Shown: positions 36,629-46,100 of the stretch, piece after piece | How positions within the stretch are numbered: position 1 is the stretch's first letter | Layout: every line of letters starts with the position of its first letter | NCBI RefSeq assembly: GCF_001956985.1 | Contig: NZ_CP019082.1 | Span: forward strand, 3,100,001-3,164,000 | From: Paludisphaera borealis | GTDB lineage: Bacteria > Planctomycetota > Planctomycetia > Isosphaerales > Isosphaeraceae | Reading direction: 5' to 3' | DNA length: 64,000 nt | Made by a program: the position numbers and the translations under genes | The notes under the pieces: generated by a model | Seen by the model: only the letters and a program-made list of their open reading frames with translations | Told to the model about the DNA's origin: nothing | Database searches by the model: none

Positions 36629-37462
36629 ATGGAACTGTTCGTCCTCGTCGTGATTGTGCTGATCGTCTACGGGGTCATCCGGTTCCTGGCCGTGGTGGGC
36701 GCCTGGTCCACGGGCGCCCGCTACCGGGCGTTCCGCCAGCTTGCCGCCCGGTTCGGCGGCCGTTACGAGAGTCGAGGGCTTTCCGACCCTCCCACAGTGA
36801 GCTTCCCGCACGGCGAGAACTCGGTCCGAGTCGGGCTGGCGCCGACGGTCCCCGGCCAGGCGTCGATCCCGCGCACCCGGGTCGTCGTCCGGTTCCATCG
36901 CGGCATCCCGTTCCGGCTCGAACTCGCCCCCGTGGCGCGCCCGTCGCCGACGCAGCCCCCCAAGGGGACCCGGCGGGTCCGGGTCGGCGACCTCGAATTC
37001 GACGCCGGTTTCGTCGTTCAGGCGAACGACGAGGAAATGGCCCGCGACTTCCTCAACCCCGCCGTCCGCTGGTCGATCGACGCCCTTCAGCGTCTCGTCC
37101 ATCCCGGCGGCCTGCTCGTCTCGATCAGCCCCGAGCGGCTCCTGGTCCAGATCGACCGCAACCTGAGCAACAACCGCGACGCCCTTTTCATGGCAGTGTC
37201 GGAGACCCTGCTCATCCAGGACGGCCTGCTGCAGGGCGTCCGCCGACGGATAACCGAGGGCGTCACGATCGTCGCCGGCGAGCCCGACCCCGACGCCGGC
37301 CCCCCCTCGTGCAAGGTCTGCGGCGAGACGATCGATAACGGCCCCGTCATCGTCTGCTCGACCTGCAACACCCCCCACCATCGCGAATGCTGGGAATTCG
37401 CCGGCGCCTGCTCCATCTACGGATGCGGCAGCAAGTCGGGAAGGCCGAAACACGCCTCTTGA
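36629..37462 (+). CDS. membrane-anchored prokaryotic RING-finger protein
   Basis: This 277-aa protein has an N-terminal transmembrane helix (ELFVLVVIVLIVYGVIRFLAVVGAW, residues 2-26) and a middle domain of unknown fold (about 40-215). A C-terminal zinc module follows: CKVCGETIDNGPVIVCSTCNTP and HHRECWEFAGAC. The spacing C-x2-C-x11-C-x2-C-x4-H-x3-C with later Cys fits the Prok-RING_1 family. In bacteria such RING-like domains are predicted from comparative genomics in ubiquitin-like or membrane-stress systems; activity is unproven. It ends inside the 3' end of the convergent desaturase gene, overlapping it by 46 bases. Confidence 0.78.
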   Translation: MELFVLVVIVLIVYGVIRFLAVVGAWSTGARYRAFRQLAARFGGRYESRGLSDPPTVSFPHGENSVRVGLAPTVPGQASIPRTRVVVRFHRGIPFRLELAPVARPSPTQPPKGTRRVRVGDLEFDAGFVVQANDEEMARDFLNPAVRWSIDALQRLVHPGGLLVSISPERLLVQIDRNLSNNRDALFMAVSETLLIQDGLLQGVRRRITEGVTIVAGEPDPDAGPPSCKVCGETIDNGPVIVCSTCNTPHHRECWEFAGACSIYGCGSKSGRPKHAS

Positions 37463-38973
37463 CCAGGCATGGGCGAGGCTCGCAGCGACCCCCACGACCG
37501 CCCGGTGATCCGCTCGACTACTCGGACGGCCGAGAGGACGACGGCCATCGTTCCCTGCCCTGGAAAAACCGAATCCCCGACGACCCAGAGGCCGGGCCCG
37601 AAGACGTCGGAGCCGACAGCCATGAAATTGCTGTTAGCACGCGACACCGGAGGACCGCCCACTGCGCCGGCCGTCCTTCGCGTGTACCTCTGAAAACTCC
37701 GAGGCGAGGCGAATTCCGCGTGCTGAAGGCTCGCCGGAGCGTCAGGAAGCGCCATCGACAGTGCGGCCAGAAGCCGGCCTTCATATTCGGCCTTCTTTGC
37801 CTCGTAGGCCACTCGGTCGAGTCCCTGCCAGTCGCTGGGGCGCGTGTGCGTGGACATCGTCGCGACCCGAACCTCGCTTGGACCGTACCCCGTGTCACTG
37901 GGGCTAGAAAGTGAAATCAGGACGTTGTTGCCGTCTTGAATTGGACGGCCATAGGCTTGCAGGACCTGATGAAACAGGGGCCCCGCGTCGGAGATTGCGG
38001 CGCGTTTGATCGCGACGTACCCCGTGAACGCGCTCCAAGCCGCCCGCGACCGCCTCTCACGCCCACCGAGCCGGCCTTGTAGCGACCGTCTGAGAAGCCT
38101 GGAAGCGAGGTCGAGCGGAACGTTGAAGATCACCTGCCGAGCCCGCAGCCGCTCGCGACGCCGAGTAGTGACCTCGAAGCCATGCTCCAAGGCGTCGACC
38201 CGATCGACAATGGTTGAGACTCGAAGGTCGCCGCCAAAGGCGGCGAACCGCTGGCCGATCCCTTCGACAAGGCTCCGCATGCCGCCGACGGGCCGCCGCA
38301 TCCCCAGGCGGTACGCCTGGAGGCACGCCGCCGCGTTGGCGAACGGCACCGTCTCGGGACCGGCCTGTGCAGTGTCTTGCAAGAGCATCGCGATCAGCGT
38401 CCGGAATGGAACGTCGTTAGACAGCCCGAGCAGCCGAAGCACGTCGAGGACCGTCAGGATCGACGTCGACGCAGCGAGGACGCCTCGAAACCCGAGAATG
38501 CACGCATCGTGGGCCAGATCGCCCAATGCCCGCACCGGCAGTCTCGGCACTTGCGACGACGCCCGAAACAAAGCACCGCCGACCGCCGCCTGCAACCTCC
38601 AGAAAGCCCGCTGGCGAGCCGCCGAGGAGTTCCCCTCGCCGAAGGCGCGGGTTGTATTCCGTTCGAACACGGCTGCGTCGGCGACGATGTCCAACGTGCG
38701 GTCCGGCAGATGGACTCGATAGCTGGCCGTCGGGACGCTCTCGAATTCGACGCCCAGTAGGTCAAGCATCGCGCGCAGGGGCTCGCCCGCGTCGAGCCCC
38801 ATGAGCGCAGTCGCTCCCGCGTCGAAGGTGTACGGCCCCCGCTGAAAGTACCCGGCGCTGCCTCCCAGCCTGGAGTGCGACTCCAACAAGACCGTCCGCA
38901 ATCCCGCCCTCTGAGCCAGCGAAGCGGCAGCCAAGCCTCCCATCCCGGCCCCGATCACCACGACGTCGAGCAC
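37417..38973 (-). CDS. FAD-dependent phytoene desaturase-like oxidoreductase
   Basis: This 518-aa protein has a GTG start at 38973 with GGGAGG 8 bases upstream. The N-terminus VVVIGAGMGGLAAASLAQRAGLRTVLLESHSRLGGSAGYF is the FAD-binding Rossmann motif plus the GG-doublet typical of the CrtI/CrtD/CrtH amine-oxidase superfamily. The C-terminal FAD motif is GLWVVGDSVFPGQGTMAVVLSAVRVVERI. The family includes carotenoid desaturases and isomerases and retinol saturase; planctomycetes of this group are often pigmented. No other carotenoid gene is nearby, so the exact reaction is open. The 3' end overlaps the RING gene on the other strand. Confidence 0.85.
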   Translation of the reverse strand: MLDVVVIGAGMGGLAAASLAQRAGLRTVLLESHSRLGGSAGYFQRGPYTFDAGATALMGLDAGEPLRAMLDLLGVEFESVPTASYRVHLPDRTLDIVADAAVFERNTTRAFGEGNSSAARQRAFWRLQAAVGGALFRASSQVPRLPVRALGDLAHDACILGFRGVLAASTSILTVLDVLRLLGLSNDVPFRTLIAMLLQDTAQAGPETVPFANAAACLQAYRLGMRRPVGGMRSLVEGIGQRFAAFGGDLRVSTIVDRVDALEHGFEVTTRRRERLRARQVIFNVPLDLASRLLRRSLQGRLGGRERRSRAAWSAFTGYVAIKRAAISDAGPLFHQVLQAYGRPIQDGNNVLISLSSPSDTGYGPSEVRVATMSTHTRPSDWQGLDRVAYEAKKAEYEGRLLAALSMALPDAPASLQHAEFASPRSFQRYTRRTAGAVGGPPVSRANSNFMAVGSDVFGPGLWVVGDSVFPGQGTMAVVLSAVRVVERITGRSWGSLRASPMPGQEACFGLPDLLPHP

Positions 38974-39194
38974 GACACTTACCTCCCTGGCCGATGACGC
39001 GGGCTCGGCTTAGTTGTTCAAGCCGCAGACCGCAGCGGACGACCTGATGATCGTTGTAGTCCGGTCGGCCAGGATCTACGCCTTCGTGAACCGGCGGAAC
39101 CGATTTCCGACCACACGCAGTTGTGATAAATTGAAGTGGATGTCCGATCGGTTGCGGTCGGCTCGATCGCGCGATTCCGCCGGGAGAGGTCTGC

Positions 39195-39503
39195 ATGCCG
39201 AAATTCGTGAAACTTGCCACGTTGGGGGACCTTCCCGTCGGCGGCGCGAAGGAAGTCGAGTTCGATGGCCGGGTGTACGCCTTGTTCAACGTCGAAGGCG
39301 CGATCTCGGCGATCGACGGCATCTGCCCGCACCAGGGGGGGCCGTTGGCCGACGGTCAACTTGAAGGATGCTTCGTCGCTTGCCCCTGGCACGGCTGGGA
39401 ATTCAACGTCCAGACCGGCGCGACCCCGCTCGGCCCCCGCATCAAGGTGGACGTGTTCGAGGTCAAAATCGAGGGCGACGACGTCCTCGTCCTGGTCCCC
39501 TGA
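39195..39503 (+). CDS. Rieske [2Fe-2S] ferredoxin-like protein
   Basis: This 102-aa soluble protein has GGGAGAGG upstream of the ATG. Cluster ligands are in ICPHQGGPLADG (C-x-H) and ACPWHGWEFNV (C-x2-H), the normal Rieske pattern with a Trp between the second Cys and His. Length and sequence match the small NirD/BphF-like ferredoxins that hand electrons to oxygenases or reductases. It is divergent from the desaturase gene (220 bases apart) and could supply electrons to an oxygenase elsewhere; no oxygenase is adjacent. Confidence 0.92.
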   Translation: MPKFVKLATLGDLPVGGAKEVEFDGRVYALFNVEGAISAIDGICPHQGGPLADGQLEGCFVACPWHGWEFNVQTGATPLGPRIKVDVFEVKIEGDDVLVLVP

Positions 39504-39647
39504 CGCCCGTCGATTCGCGGTCGGCGTCCTGTTGGGACTGGTGAATTGCCGACCTCGATGCGTATGGTGGACTATCCTGGGGCCCGTCGGCAGACTCGAC
39601 TCTTCTGAGGGCCGCCGAATTCTTCTCGAACCTCGCGACTCCGGCCG

Positions 39648-40655
39648 GTGATCCACTTTCGCCCGTTTCGCAACTCTGATCCCCCCGCGCTCGTGAAACT
39701 CTGGAACCAAGCGGTCCCCGAGCACTCGTGCGTCCGGCCGTTGCTCGTCCACGAACTGGACGACCACGCGTTCGGGTCGGTGTTCTTCGACCGCGACGGC
39801 CTGATCGTCGCCGAGCGCGACGGCCGGCCCGTCGGCTTCGTCCACGCCGGCTTCGGCCCCGACCAGCCCGTGGGCGAGCATCCGTTCGCGCTGACGCCCG
39901 AGATGGGGGTCGTCGCCATGGTGGCCGCCGAGCCGGGCCCGGACGCGCAGGCGACCGCCGAGAGCCTGATCGTCGAAGCCGAACGCTACCTCCGAAGCCG
40001 GGGCGCCCAGGTGCTTTACGGCGGGGGGCAGTTCCCGCTCAACCCGTTCTACTGGGGTCTGTACGGCGGCAGCGAGGCTTCGGGCGTGCCATCGAGCCAC
40101 ACCCAGTTCTCAAGCGCCCTGAGCGCGCTGGGCTACGAGCCGATCAGCACGACGGTCCACCTGCATTACGACCTCGACCAGGAGGAGAGCCGCGACCCCC
40201 GCGCCCCGCTCCTTCGCCGCCAGGCGGCCGTCGAGTTCGTCGAGGACCCGGTCCCATCGAACTGGTGGGAGAACATCGCCTTGAGTGACTTCCACCTGAC
40301 CCATGTCCGGCTCGAATCGCGGACCGAGGGGGTCGAGATCGCCCGCGCCCACACCTGGGACATGACCTGGTTCGGCCGGGGCGACGGCCACACGCGGATC
40401 GGCGTCTACGGAGTCGAGGTGGCTCCCGCCCATCGCGGCAAGGGCTACGGCCGATTCCTCGTCGCAGAGATCCTCCGCCACGCCCGCGAGGACAGCTTCG
40501 AACGTGCCGAGGTCCAGACCCTCGCCGACAACCAGCCCGCCCTGACCCTCTACCAATCCCTCGGCTTCGAGCCCGTCGAGCAATCCACCGTTTTCCGCCT
40601 CCCCGCCCCCTTCCCCGACCGATCCCGGCCCCACGAACCCCACCGACTCGACTGA
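39648..40655 (+). CDS. tandem GNAT-family N-acetyltransferase
   Basis: This 335-aa protein begins with GTG. An N-terminal degenerate GNAT domain (about 1-145: IHFRPFRNSDPPALVKLWNQAVP...GVVAMVAAEPGPDAQATAESLIVEAERYLRSRG) is followed by a complete one (about 170-325). The second domain has the acetyl-CoA loop VEVAPAHRGKGYGRFLVAEILRHA and VQTLADNQPALTLYQSLGFEPVEQSTVFRL. Double-GNAT proteins include mycothiol synthase and aminoglycoside-type transferases; the substrate is not predictable here. It is separated from the Rieske gene by 144 bases. Confidence 0.85.
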   Translation: MIHFRPFRNSDPPALVKLWNQAVPEHSCVRPLLVHELDDHAFGSVFFDRDGLIVAERDGRPVGFVHAGFGPDQPVGEHPFALTPEMGVVAMVAAEPGPDAQATAESLIVEAERYLRSRGAQVLYGGGQFPLNPFYWGLYGGSEASGVPSSHTQFSSALSALGYEPISTTVHLHYDLDQEESRDPRAPLLRRQAAVEFVEDPVPSNWWENIALSDFHLTHVRLESRTEGVEIARAHTWDMTWFGRGDGHTRIGVYGVEVAPAHRGKGYGRFLVAEILRHAREDSFERAEVQTLADNQPALTLYQSLGFEPVEQSTVFRLPAPFPDRSRPHEPHRLD

Positions 40656-40703
40656 TACCGAATCGCGTGGCTCCGTCAGCTTTCGCGGGCCATCTTCTGG
40701 GGG

Positions 40704-40865
40704 CGGCCGCTACAAACCATCATGACGCCGTTGAGACGTCCGGCCTCAGGATAATGGGGATCGCGGTCGGCTGGGTCCGAATACAAGCTCGAAGCGCCAG
40801 CGAGTGAGTTTCCGATCGGCCGTTGGAATCGATTCACTCGCTGGCGCTTCGAGCTTGTAGCGTCG
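40704..40865. repeat. dispersed intergenic repeat with perfect 26-bp inverted arms
   Basis: The arms at 40782-40807 and 40834-40859 are perfect reverse complements with a 26-base loop; each contains GAAGCGCCAGCGAGTG or its complement. The left flank (40704-40781) matches the flank of the copies at 31233 and 58597. No coding frame or transposase is present, so it is a REP/MITE-like element. It begins the gene-poor stretch 40656-42034. Confidence 0.8.
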
Positions 40866-40943
40866 GGACTTCCGACCGCCAATGGTTGGCGATCCGGGCG
40901 ATTCGGGCGATTCGGTGTGATGTGATCCTGGGAATAAATCAAG

Positions 40944-41267
40944 GTGTCGGGAACCGCAAGTTTCGAGCGCGCACCACGCTCTCAAATGCAGTCCCCGACA
41001 CCTACCCCCACCTTGGGTCTCGCGCGAATGCCGCTGGACGGCATCGGCTCGGATTCGCCTATGGTTCTGGGCCACCACGACCGCGGCCACCCACGCACGA
41101 ATCCGTGCAACAGGACATCACTCTACACGAACACCGGAGTCGTTCAAGTCGCTTCCGCCGAAGTTGATTCTTACCTTCGTTCCGGCGGCTCGACGTTTAC
41201 GAAAGCCAACATGGCCGCCGGAATGCAAATTTGGAGATCGATGATCAACGACGGCGACTCGTCGTAA
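40944..41267 (+). CDS. doubtful small hypothetical protein
   Basis: This is a 107-codon open frame. The last 45 residues (VVQVASAEVDSYLRSGGSTFTKANMAAG and IWRSMINDGD) have a plausible protein composition and lower-G+C codons. The first 60 look random. There is no good ribosome binding site and no known domain. It could be the tail of a decayed gene in a repeat-rich region. Confidence 0.2.
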   Translation: MSGTASFERAPRSQMQSPTPTPTLGLARMPLDGIGSDSPMVLGHHDRGHPRTNPCNRTSLYTNTGVVQVASAEVDSYLRSGGSTFTKANMAAGMQIWRSMINDGDSS

Positions 41268-41361
41268 ACTTATCATGGAGGGGTCTCGGAGCCGCCTCGG
41301 ATCGCTCCCGGTCGTGGTTCGGTCATGCGGTTGCTGGAGACGAACGGTGGCGACGTTTCCG

Positions 41362-41880
41362 CGCAAACGAACCCAATTGCGCGAAGCCGAACAGCCGTCG
41401 GATCGCGTCGGCCGGGGGCCGAGCAGGACGCCTCGCCAACGCGCTTCGAGGAAGCCGAGCCGACTCCGAATCAACCCAATTTCCGCGCGAGCGAAGCCAA
41501 TGTCTCCACCCGCTCCAAACGACTGTTTCCAAAGAGGTTATGACGGACAACCAGGCCCATTTCGGGCGTCGAACGAACCCAATTCGAGCGATGGGTGGCT
41601 GTGGAGGAGCGAAGCGACGCCACAGTGAAGAAGACGGCGGCCCCTGCCTCTGTGGCATTCTGCCACAGGCACCCAATCGCGCGATCGAAGCCAAACCGCA
41701 CGCCGACGCTAAATAGCCTTTCACACAGATGTTACAGCAACAAATTGGCAGCGTTCGGGCGTCGAACGAACCCAATTCCAGCCGGCGGAGCAGAAGCGGC
41801 TTGGAGTCTTCCGAGCGGGTTTGGCGGGGATCGAACCGGGCCGACTTTTGAGACGAACGGACCCAATTTCCCAGGTCGCG
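41362..41880. repeat. degenerate tandem repeat field, about 100-bp period
   Basis: The core CCCAAT(T), usually within GAACGAACCCAATT, recurs six times at about 41373, 41475, 41578, 41673, 41771 and 41863, that is every 92-103 bases. Flanking words GCGTCGAACGAA and GCGAAGCC are shared by some units. Between the cores the sequences have diverged. A short perfect hairpin CTGTGGCA-TTC-TGCCACAG lies at 41652-41670. No gene is supported here. Confidence 0.6.
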
Positions 41881-42034
41881 TTTTCAGGTGGAACGGGGCC
41901 GACGAAGTGGCCTCGGGGCGCGGTTCGGCTTCGTGCGATTTTGCGGGTTCGACCGAAATCGACGGGAAGGACGGGCCGATTTTGAGTACACTGAACAGGT
42001 GGGATGGAACCAGGGAAGCCGGGGAGATCGGTGC

Positions 42035-42361
42035 ATGTCGAAGCGTCCTCTGAATCGTCGGAATCTGCGGGCGGAAGCGGATGCGGTTGCGGCGCGGGGG
42101 ATACCGCTGGGGCCGTCGCGGCCGTCGCGGGCCAAGTCCGACGCCCCGGCGCTCCGTCCCAAACCGGCCGCCTCGCCCCGGATGAAGATCGTCTGGGCGG
42201 TCTGCGACCTGGGAGGCCGGACGGTCGCGACCTTCGAGTACGCCGAGAAAGCCGCGGCCGAGGCCAAGATCGCCGACCTCAAGGCGCGCAACAAGGGGAA
42301 CCATTTCCTGCGGTCGGTCAAGGAACCGATCCCCCACTCGGGCACCTCTTCGCCCGACTGA
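42035..42361 (+). CDS. small conserved hypothetical protein
   Basis: This 108-aa protein has GGGGAG about 8 bases before the ATG. A basic, disordered first half is followed by a compact domain MKIVWAVCDLGGRTVATFEYAEKAAAEAKIADLKARNKGNHFLRSVKEPI. That domain resembles short conserved planctomycete proteins but has no named function that I know. It lies upstream of the acetolactate synthase gene, separated from it by 253 bases. Confidence 0.65.
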   Translation: MSKRPLNRRNLRAEADAVAARGIPLGPSRPSRAKSDAPALRPKPAASPRMKIVWAVCDLGGRTVATFEYAEKAAAEAKIADLKARNKGNHFLRSVKEPIPHSGTSSPD

Positions 42362-42614
42362 AGCAGGTCGACCACCACCCGAGCCGAGGCGCGAACCTCG
42401 GCGGAACGTCAAGGCTCTGAACGTCGCGACGCCCCTCCCCGCCAGTCCCGCTCAACCGGCGCGACCGGCGCCGGGTTGTTGATCCGCGAACGTAACGGGT
42501 TGTCGCCATGACGGTTGCTTTTTAGAATTGGACGGTTCCAGACGTGGCCGCCGCGCCGTGGGCGTCGCGTAACTGGAGACTGGTCGCTCACCGGCGAGGA
42601 AGACGAGGATTACC

Positions 42615-44384
42615 GTGTCCGCCATCGAAAATTGCAAGGTTCAGACTGCTGCAAGGCCCACCACCGGGGCCGACGTCCTGGTTGAATCGCTGGCGAGGCA
42701 CGGGGTCGACGTCGTATTCGCCTATCCGGGCGGGGCGAGCATGCCCATGCACCAGGCGCTCACCCGCTACCGCGACCGCATCCGGACGATCCTGCCGCGC
42801 CATGAGCAAGGCGGCATCTTCGCGGCCGAGGGCTTCGCTCGGGCCAGCGGCCGGCCCGGCGTCGTGATGGCGACGTCCGGCCCGGGGGCGTTGAATCTGG
42901 TGACCGGCCTGGCCGACGCCAAGATGGACTCGATCCCGCTGATCGCCATCACCGGCCAGGTCCCGACGCACGTGATCGGCACCGACGCGTTCCAGGAGAC
43001 GCCGACGGTCGAGGTCTGTCGGGCGATCTGCAAGCACGCCTACCTGGTGCAGAACGCCCGCGACATCGCCCGGATCATGAAGGAGGCGTTCTACCTCGCG
43101 ACCACCGGCAGGCCGGGGCCGGTCCTGATCGACATGCCCAAGGACATCCAGAACACGATCGTCGCGAACCCCGACTACGACGTGGAGATGGACCTGCCCG
43201 GCTACGTCCTGCCCCCGGAGCCGACTCCCGCGAAGATCCGCGAAGTGCTGGCGGCGATCAAGGAGAGTCAGAGGCCGATCATCTATTGCGGCGGCGGCGT
43301 CCTGGCGTCGAACGCCGGCGACGAGCTTCGGGAGTTCGCCTCCAAGGCGGGCATTCCCGTGGCCATGACCGTCCACGGCCTGGGCTCGATGCCGAGCGAC
43401 CATTACCTGTCGCTCGACATGCTCGGCATGCACGGCACCGTCTACGCCAACCTGGCCGTCAGCCAGGCCGACCTGCTGCTGGCCTTCGGCGTCCGGTTCG
43501 ACGACCGCGTGACCGGCAAGCTCAGCGAGTTCGCCAAACACGGCAAGATCGTCCATGTCGACATCGACGCCTCGGAGATCAACAAGAACAAGCTCGCCCA
43601 CATCCCGGTGCACTCCGACGTCAAGTCGTTCCTCAAGGCGATCAACCCGCAGGTCGTCAGCGGCGACTACGGGGCGTGGCGGCATCAGATCGACGAGTGG
43701 CGCGCCAGCGACCCGATGACCTATGACCAGCGCGACGACGTGATTCTGCCTCAATACGTCCTCGACGAGTTCTCCAAGCTGACCAAGGGCGAGTTCATCA
43801 TGTCGACGGGGGTCGGCCAGCACCAGATGTGGGCCGCCCAGTGGACGAAGTTCAATCGTCTGCGGTCGTGGATCACCTCGGGGGGGCTGGGCTCGATGGG
43901 CTACGGCCTGCCCGCGGCCATGGGCGCCCAGGCGGCGTTCCCCGACGCGCTCGTCGTCGACATCGACGGCGACGGCAGCTTCTTGATGAACATCCAGGAG
44001 CTGGCCACGGTCTTCTGCGAGGACCTGCCCGTCAAGGTGATCGTCCTCAACAACCAGCACCTGGGGATGGTCGTCCAGTGGGAGGACCGATTCCACCAGG
44101 GCAACCGGGCCCACACCTACCTGGGACCGATCCACCATCCCGAGGCCATCGGCCAGGGGGCCGGCGAGCAGCCCGACGAACTTTATCCCGACTTCATCCA
44201 GATCGCCAAGGGGTTCGGGGTCAAGGCTCGCCAGATCCGCCGCAAGGAAGAGGTCGGCGAAGCGCTCCTGGAGATGATCAACCACAAGGGCCCGTACGTC
44301 CTTGACGTCCTGGTCCCGTACCAGGAGCACGTCCTGCCGATGATCCCCTCGGGCGGCACTGTGCGCGATGTCATCAAGACCTGA
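42615..44384 (+). CDS. ilvB: acetolactate synthase, large (catalytic) subunit
   Basis: This 589-aa ThDP enzyme condenses two pyruvates to acetolactate, or pyruvate with 2-oxobutyrate, in valine, leucine and isoleucine synthesis. The GTG start at 42615 has GAGGA upstream. The N-terminal domain has [17 protein letters not shown] and the catalytic Glu in [18 protein letters not shown]. The ThDP/Mg site is [18 protein letters not shown]...[19 protein letters not shown]. This is the biosynthetic (FAD-type) AHAS, not the catabolic form. The small regulatory subunit gene ilvN is not adjacent; the next gene is a CoA transferase. The upstream 42362-42614 shows no obvious leader peptide. Confidence 0.95.
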   Translation: MSAIENCKVQTAARPTTGADVLVESLARHGVDVVFAYPGGASMPMHQALTRYRDRIRTILPRHEQGGIFAAEGFARASGRPGVVMATSGPGALNLVTGLADAKMDSIPLIAITGQVPTHVIGTDAFQETPTVEVCRAICKHAYLVQNARDIARIMKEAFYLATTGRPGPVLIDMPKDIQNTIVANPDYDVEMDLPGYVLPPEPTPAKIREVLAAIKESQRPIIYCGGGVLASNAGDELREFASKAGIPVAMTVHGLGSMPSDHYLSLDMLGMHGTVYANLAVSQADLLLAFGVRFDDRVTGKLSEFAKHGKIVHVDIDASEINKNKLAHIPVHSDVKSFLKAINPQVVSGDYGAWRHQIDEWRASDPMTYDQRDDVILPQYVLDEFSKLTKGEFIMSTGVGQHQMWAAQWTKFNRLRSWITSGGLGSMGYGLPAAMGAQAAFPDALVVDIDGDGSFLMNIQELATVFCEDLPVKVIVLNNQHLGMVVQWEDRFHQGNRAHTYLGPIHHPEAIGQGAGEQPDELYPDFIQIAKGFGVKARQIRRKEEVGEALLEMINHKGPYVLDVLVPYQEHVLPMIPSGGTVRDVIKT

Positions 44385-44522
44385 ATCGACGACGACTCCC
44401 AGACCCCTCTCGACGGCGCGGGCCTTTCGCCCGCCGCCTTCGAGGATTCGGTCTTGGTCTCGACAGCGGGCCCTTGAACCTCCCTCGCCGTTCTCCGACC
44501 CGAGAAAGTTTGGGCCGTCTCG

Positions 44523-46046
44523 ATGGGACATGACTTTCCGAAGCTCACCGCCGAGGAAGCGGCCGAGTTGATCCCGAACGGGGCGATGGTGGGGGTCAGC
44601 GGGTTCACGCCGGCGGGGTCGCCCAAGGCCGTCCCCTCGGCCCTGGCGAAGCGGGCCCGGGCGCTCCACGATGCGGGCGAGGAGTTCCAGATCCGGCTGC
44701 TCAGCGGCGCATCGACGGGCGAAGCCTGCGACGACGCCCTGGCCGAGGCCCACGCGGTGAGCTGGCGAGCCCCCTACCTGACTTCGGCCCCGATGCGCAA
44801 GCTGGCGAACACCGGCCGGCTCGACTTCATCGACATGCACCTGTCGCACGTGGCCCAGATGGTCGCCGGCGGTATTCTCGGGCCCATGGACGTCGCAATC
44901 GTCGAGGCCACCGAGATCACCCGCGAGGGCCGGGTCTACCTGACGACCGCGATCGGCAACTCGCCCACCTTCCTCCAGAAGGCCGACCGGGTCATCATCG
45001 AGCTCAACTCGTACCACGCGCCGAGGATTCGCGAGCTGGCCGACGTCGTGGTCCTGCCGGCCCCCCCGAACCGAGCGCCGATCCTGATCAACGACCCACT
45101 CGACCGGATCGGCAAGCAATACGCCGAAGTCGCCCCACGCAAGGTCGTCGGCGTCGTCCACACCCACGAGCCGGACGGAGGCCGCGGCTTCGCCCCCCCC
45201 GACCTCGTCAGCCGGCGGATCGCGAAGCACGTCTCGCGGTTCCTGATCGACGAGATCGCGTCGGGCCGGATTCCTCCCGAGTTTCTGCCGCTGCAAAGCG
45301 GCGTCGGCAACGTCTGCAACGCGGTGCTCGCCGGCCTGGCGGACAGCCCCGGGTTCCCGAAGTTCAAGGTCTACACCGAGGTGCTCCAGGACGCCATGCT
45401 CGACCTGATCGCCGACGGCTCGATCCTCGGCGCCAGCACCTGCTCGCTGACCCTCACCAACGAGAAGCTCCGCTTCCTCTACGATCACTTCGACGACTTC
45501 GCCGACCGGATCGTCCTCCGCCCCCAGGAGATCTCCAACAGCCCCGAAGTCGCGCGGCGGCTGGGGATCGTCGCCATCAACACGGCGATCGAGGTCGACG
45601 TCTACGGCCACGTCAACTCGACGCATTTCTACGGCACGCAGATCATGAACGGACTGGGGGGGAGCGGCGACTTCGAGCGCAACGCCTATCTATCGATCTT
45701 CATGTGCCCATCCGTCGCCAAGGGGGGGCGGGTCTCGACGATCGTGCCGATGTGCTCGCACGTCGACCACAGCGAACACTCGGTGCAGGTCGTGGCGACC
45801 GAACACGGCCTGGCCGACCTTCGGGGCCTCGCGCCGCACGCCCGCGCCCGGCGGATCATCGACCGGTGCGCCCACCCGGCCTACCGCGACTACCTCCGCC
45901 GCTATCTCGAATCGGCCCCGTTGGGCCACCTGCGGCACGACCTGAGACGTTGCTTCGAGCTGCACAACAACTTCCTCGAAGGGGGCGTCATGCTCCCCGA
46001 CCTCGACCTGAAACAGTTCGAGGAGCCTGAGGCGGCGGGCGCCTAG
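44523..46046 (+). CDS. acetyl-CoA hydrolase/transferase family protein (succinyl-CoA:acetate CoA-transferase-like)
   Basis: This 507-aa cytoplasmic enzyme has features of the Cat1/AarC family: PNGAMVGVSGFTPAGSPKAVP at the start, then LQSGVGNVCNAVLAGL, and FKVYTEVLQDAMLDLI with the probable catalytic Glu. DVYGHVNSTHFYGTQIMNGLGGSGDFERNAYLS and VPMCSHVDHSEHSVQVVATEHGLADLRGL follow. It likely moves CoA between succinyl-CoA and acetate, or hydrolyses acetyl-CoA. It follows ilvB by 138 bases on the same strand; a functional link is uncertain. Confidence 0.88.
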   Translation: MGHDFPKLTAEEAAELIPNGAMVGVSGFTPAGSPKAVPSALAKRARALHDAGEEFQIRLLSGASTGEACDDALAEAHAVSWRAPYLTSAPMRKLANTGRLDFIDMHLSHVAQMVAGGILGPMDVAIVEATEITREGRVYLTTAIGNSPTFLQKADRVIIELNSYHAPRIRELADVVVLPAPPNRAPILINDPLDRIGKQYAEVAPRKVVGVVHTHEPDGGRGFAPPDLVSRRIAKHVSRFLIDEIASGRIPPEFLPLQSGVGNVCNAVLAGLADSPGFPKFKVYTEVLQDAMLDLIADGSILGASTCSLTLTNEKLRFLYDHFDDFADRIVLRPQEISNSPEVARRLGIVAINTAIEVDVYGHVNSTHFYGTQIMNGLGGSGDFERNAYLSIFMCPSVAKGGRVSTIVPMCSHVDHSEHSVQVVATEHGLADLRGLAPHARARRIIDRCAHPAYRDYLRRYLESAPLGHLRHDLRRCFELHNNFLEGGVMLPDLDLKQFEEPEAAGA

Positions 46047-46100
46047 ACTCCTCGAAACATCGCCGAAAGCTCATACGTTGTGGGTCAACCGGGCCGAGGC

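Noticed and set aside
42588-45626. Open frame of 1012 codons on the minus strand
   Set aside because: It runs antisense through acetolactate synthase and the CoA transferase; its Val/Asp/Arg/Gly/His-rich composition is the mirror of G+C-rich codon use and it has no domain.
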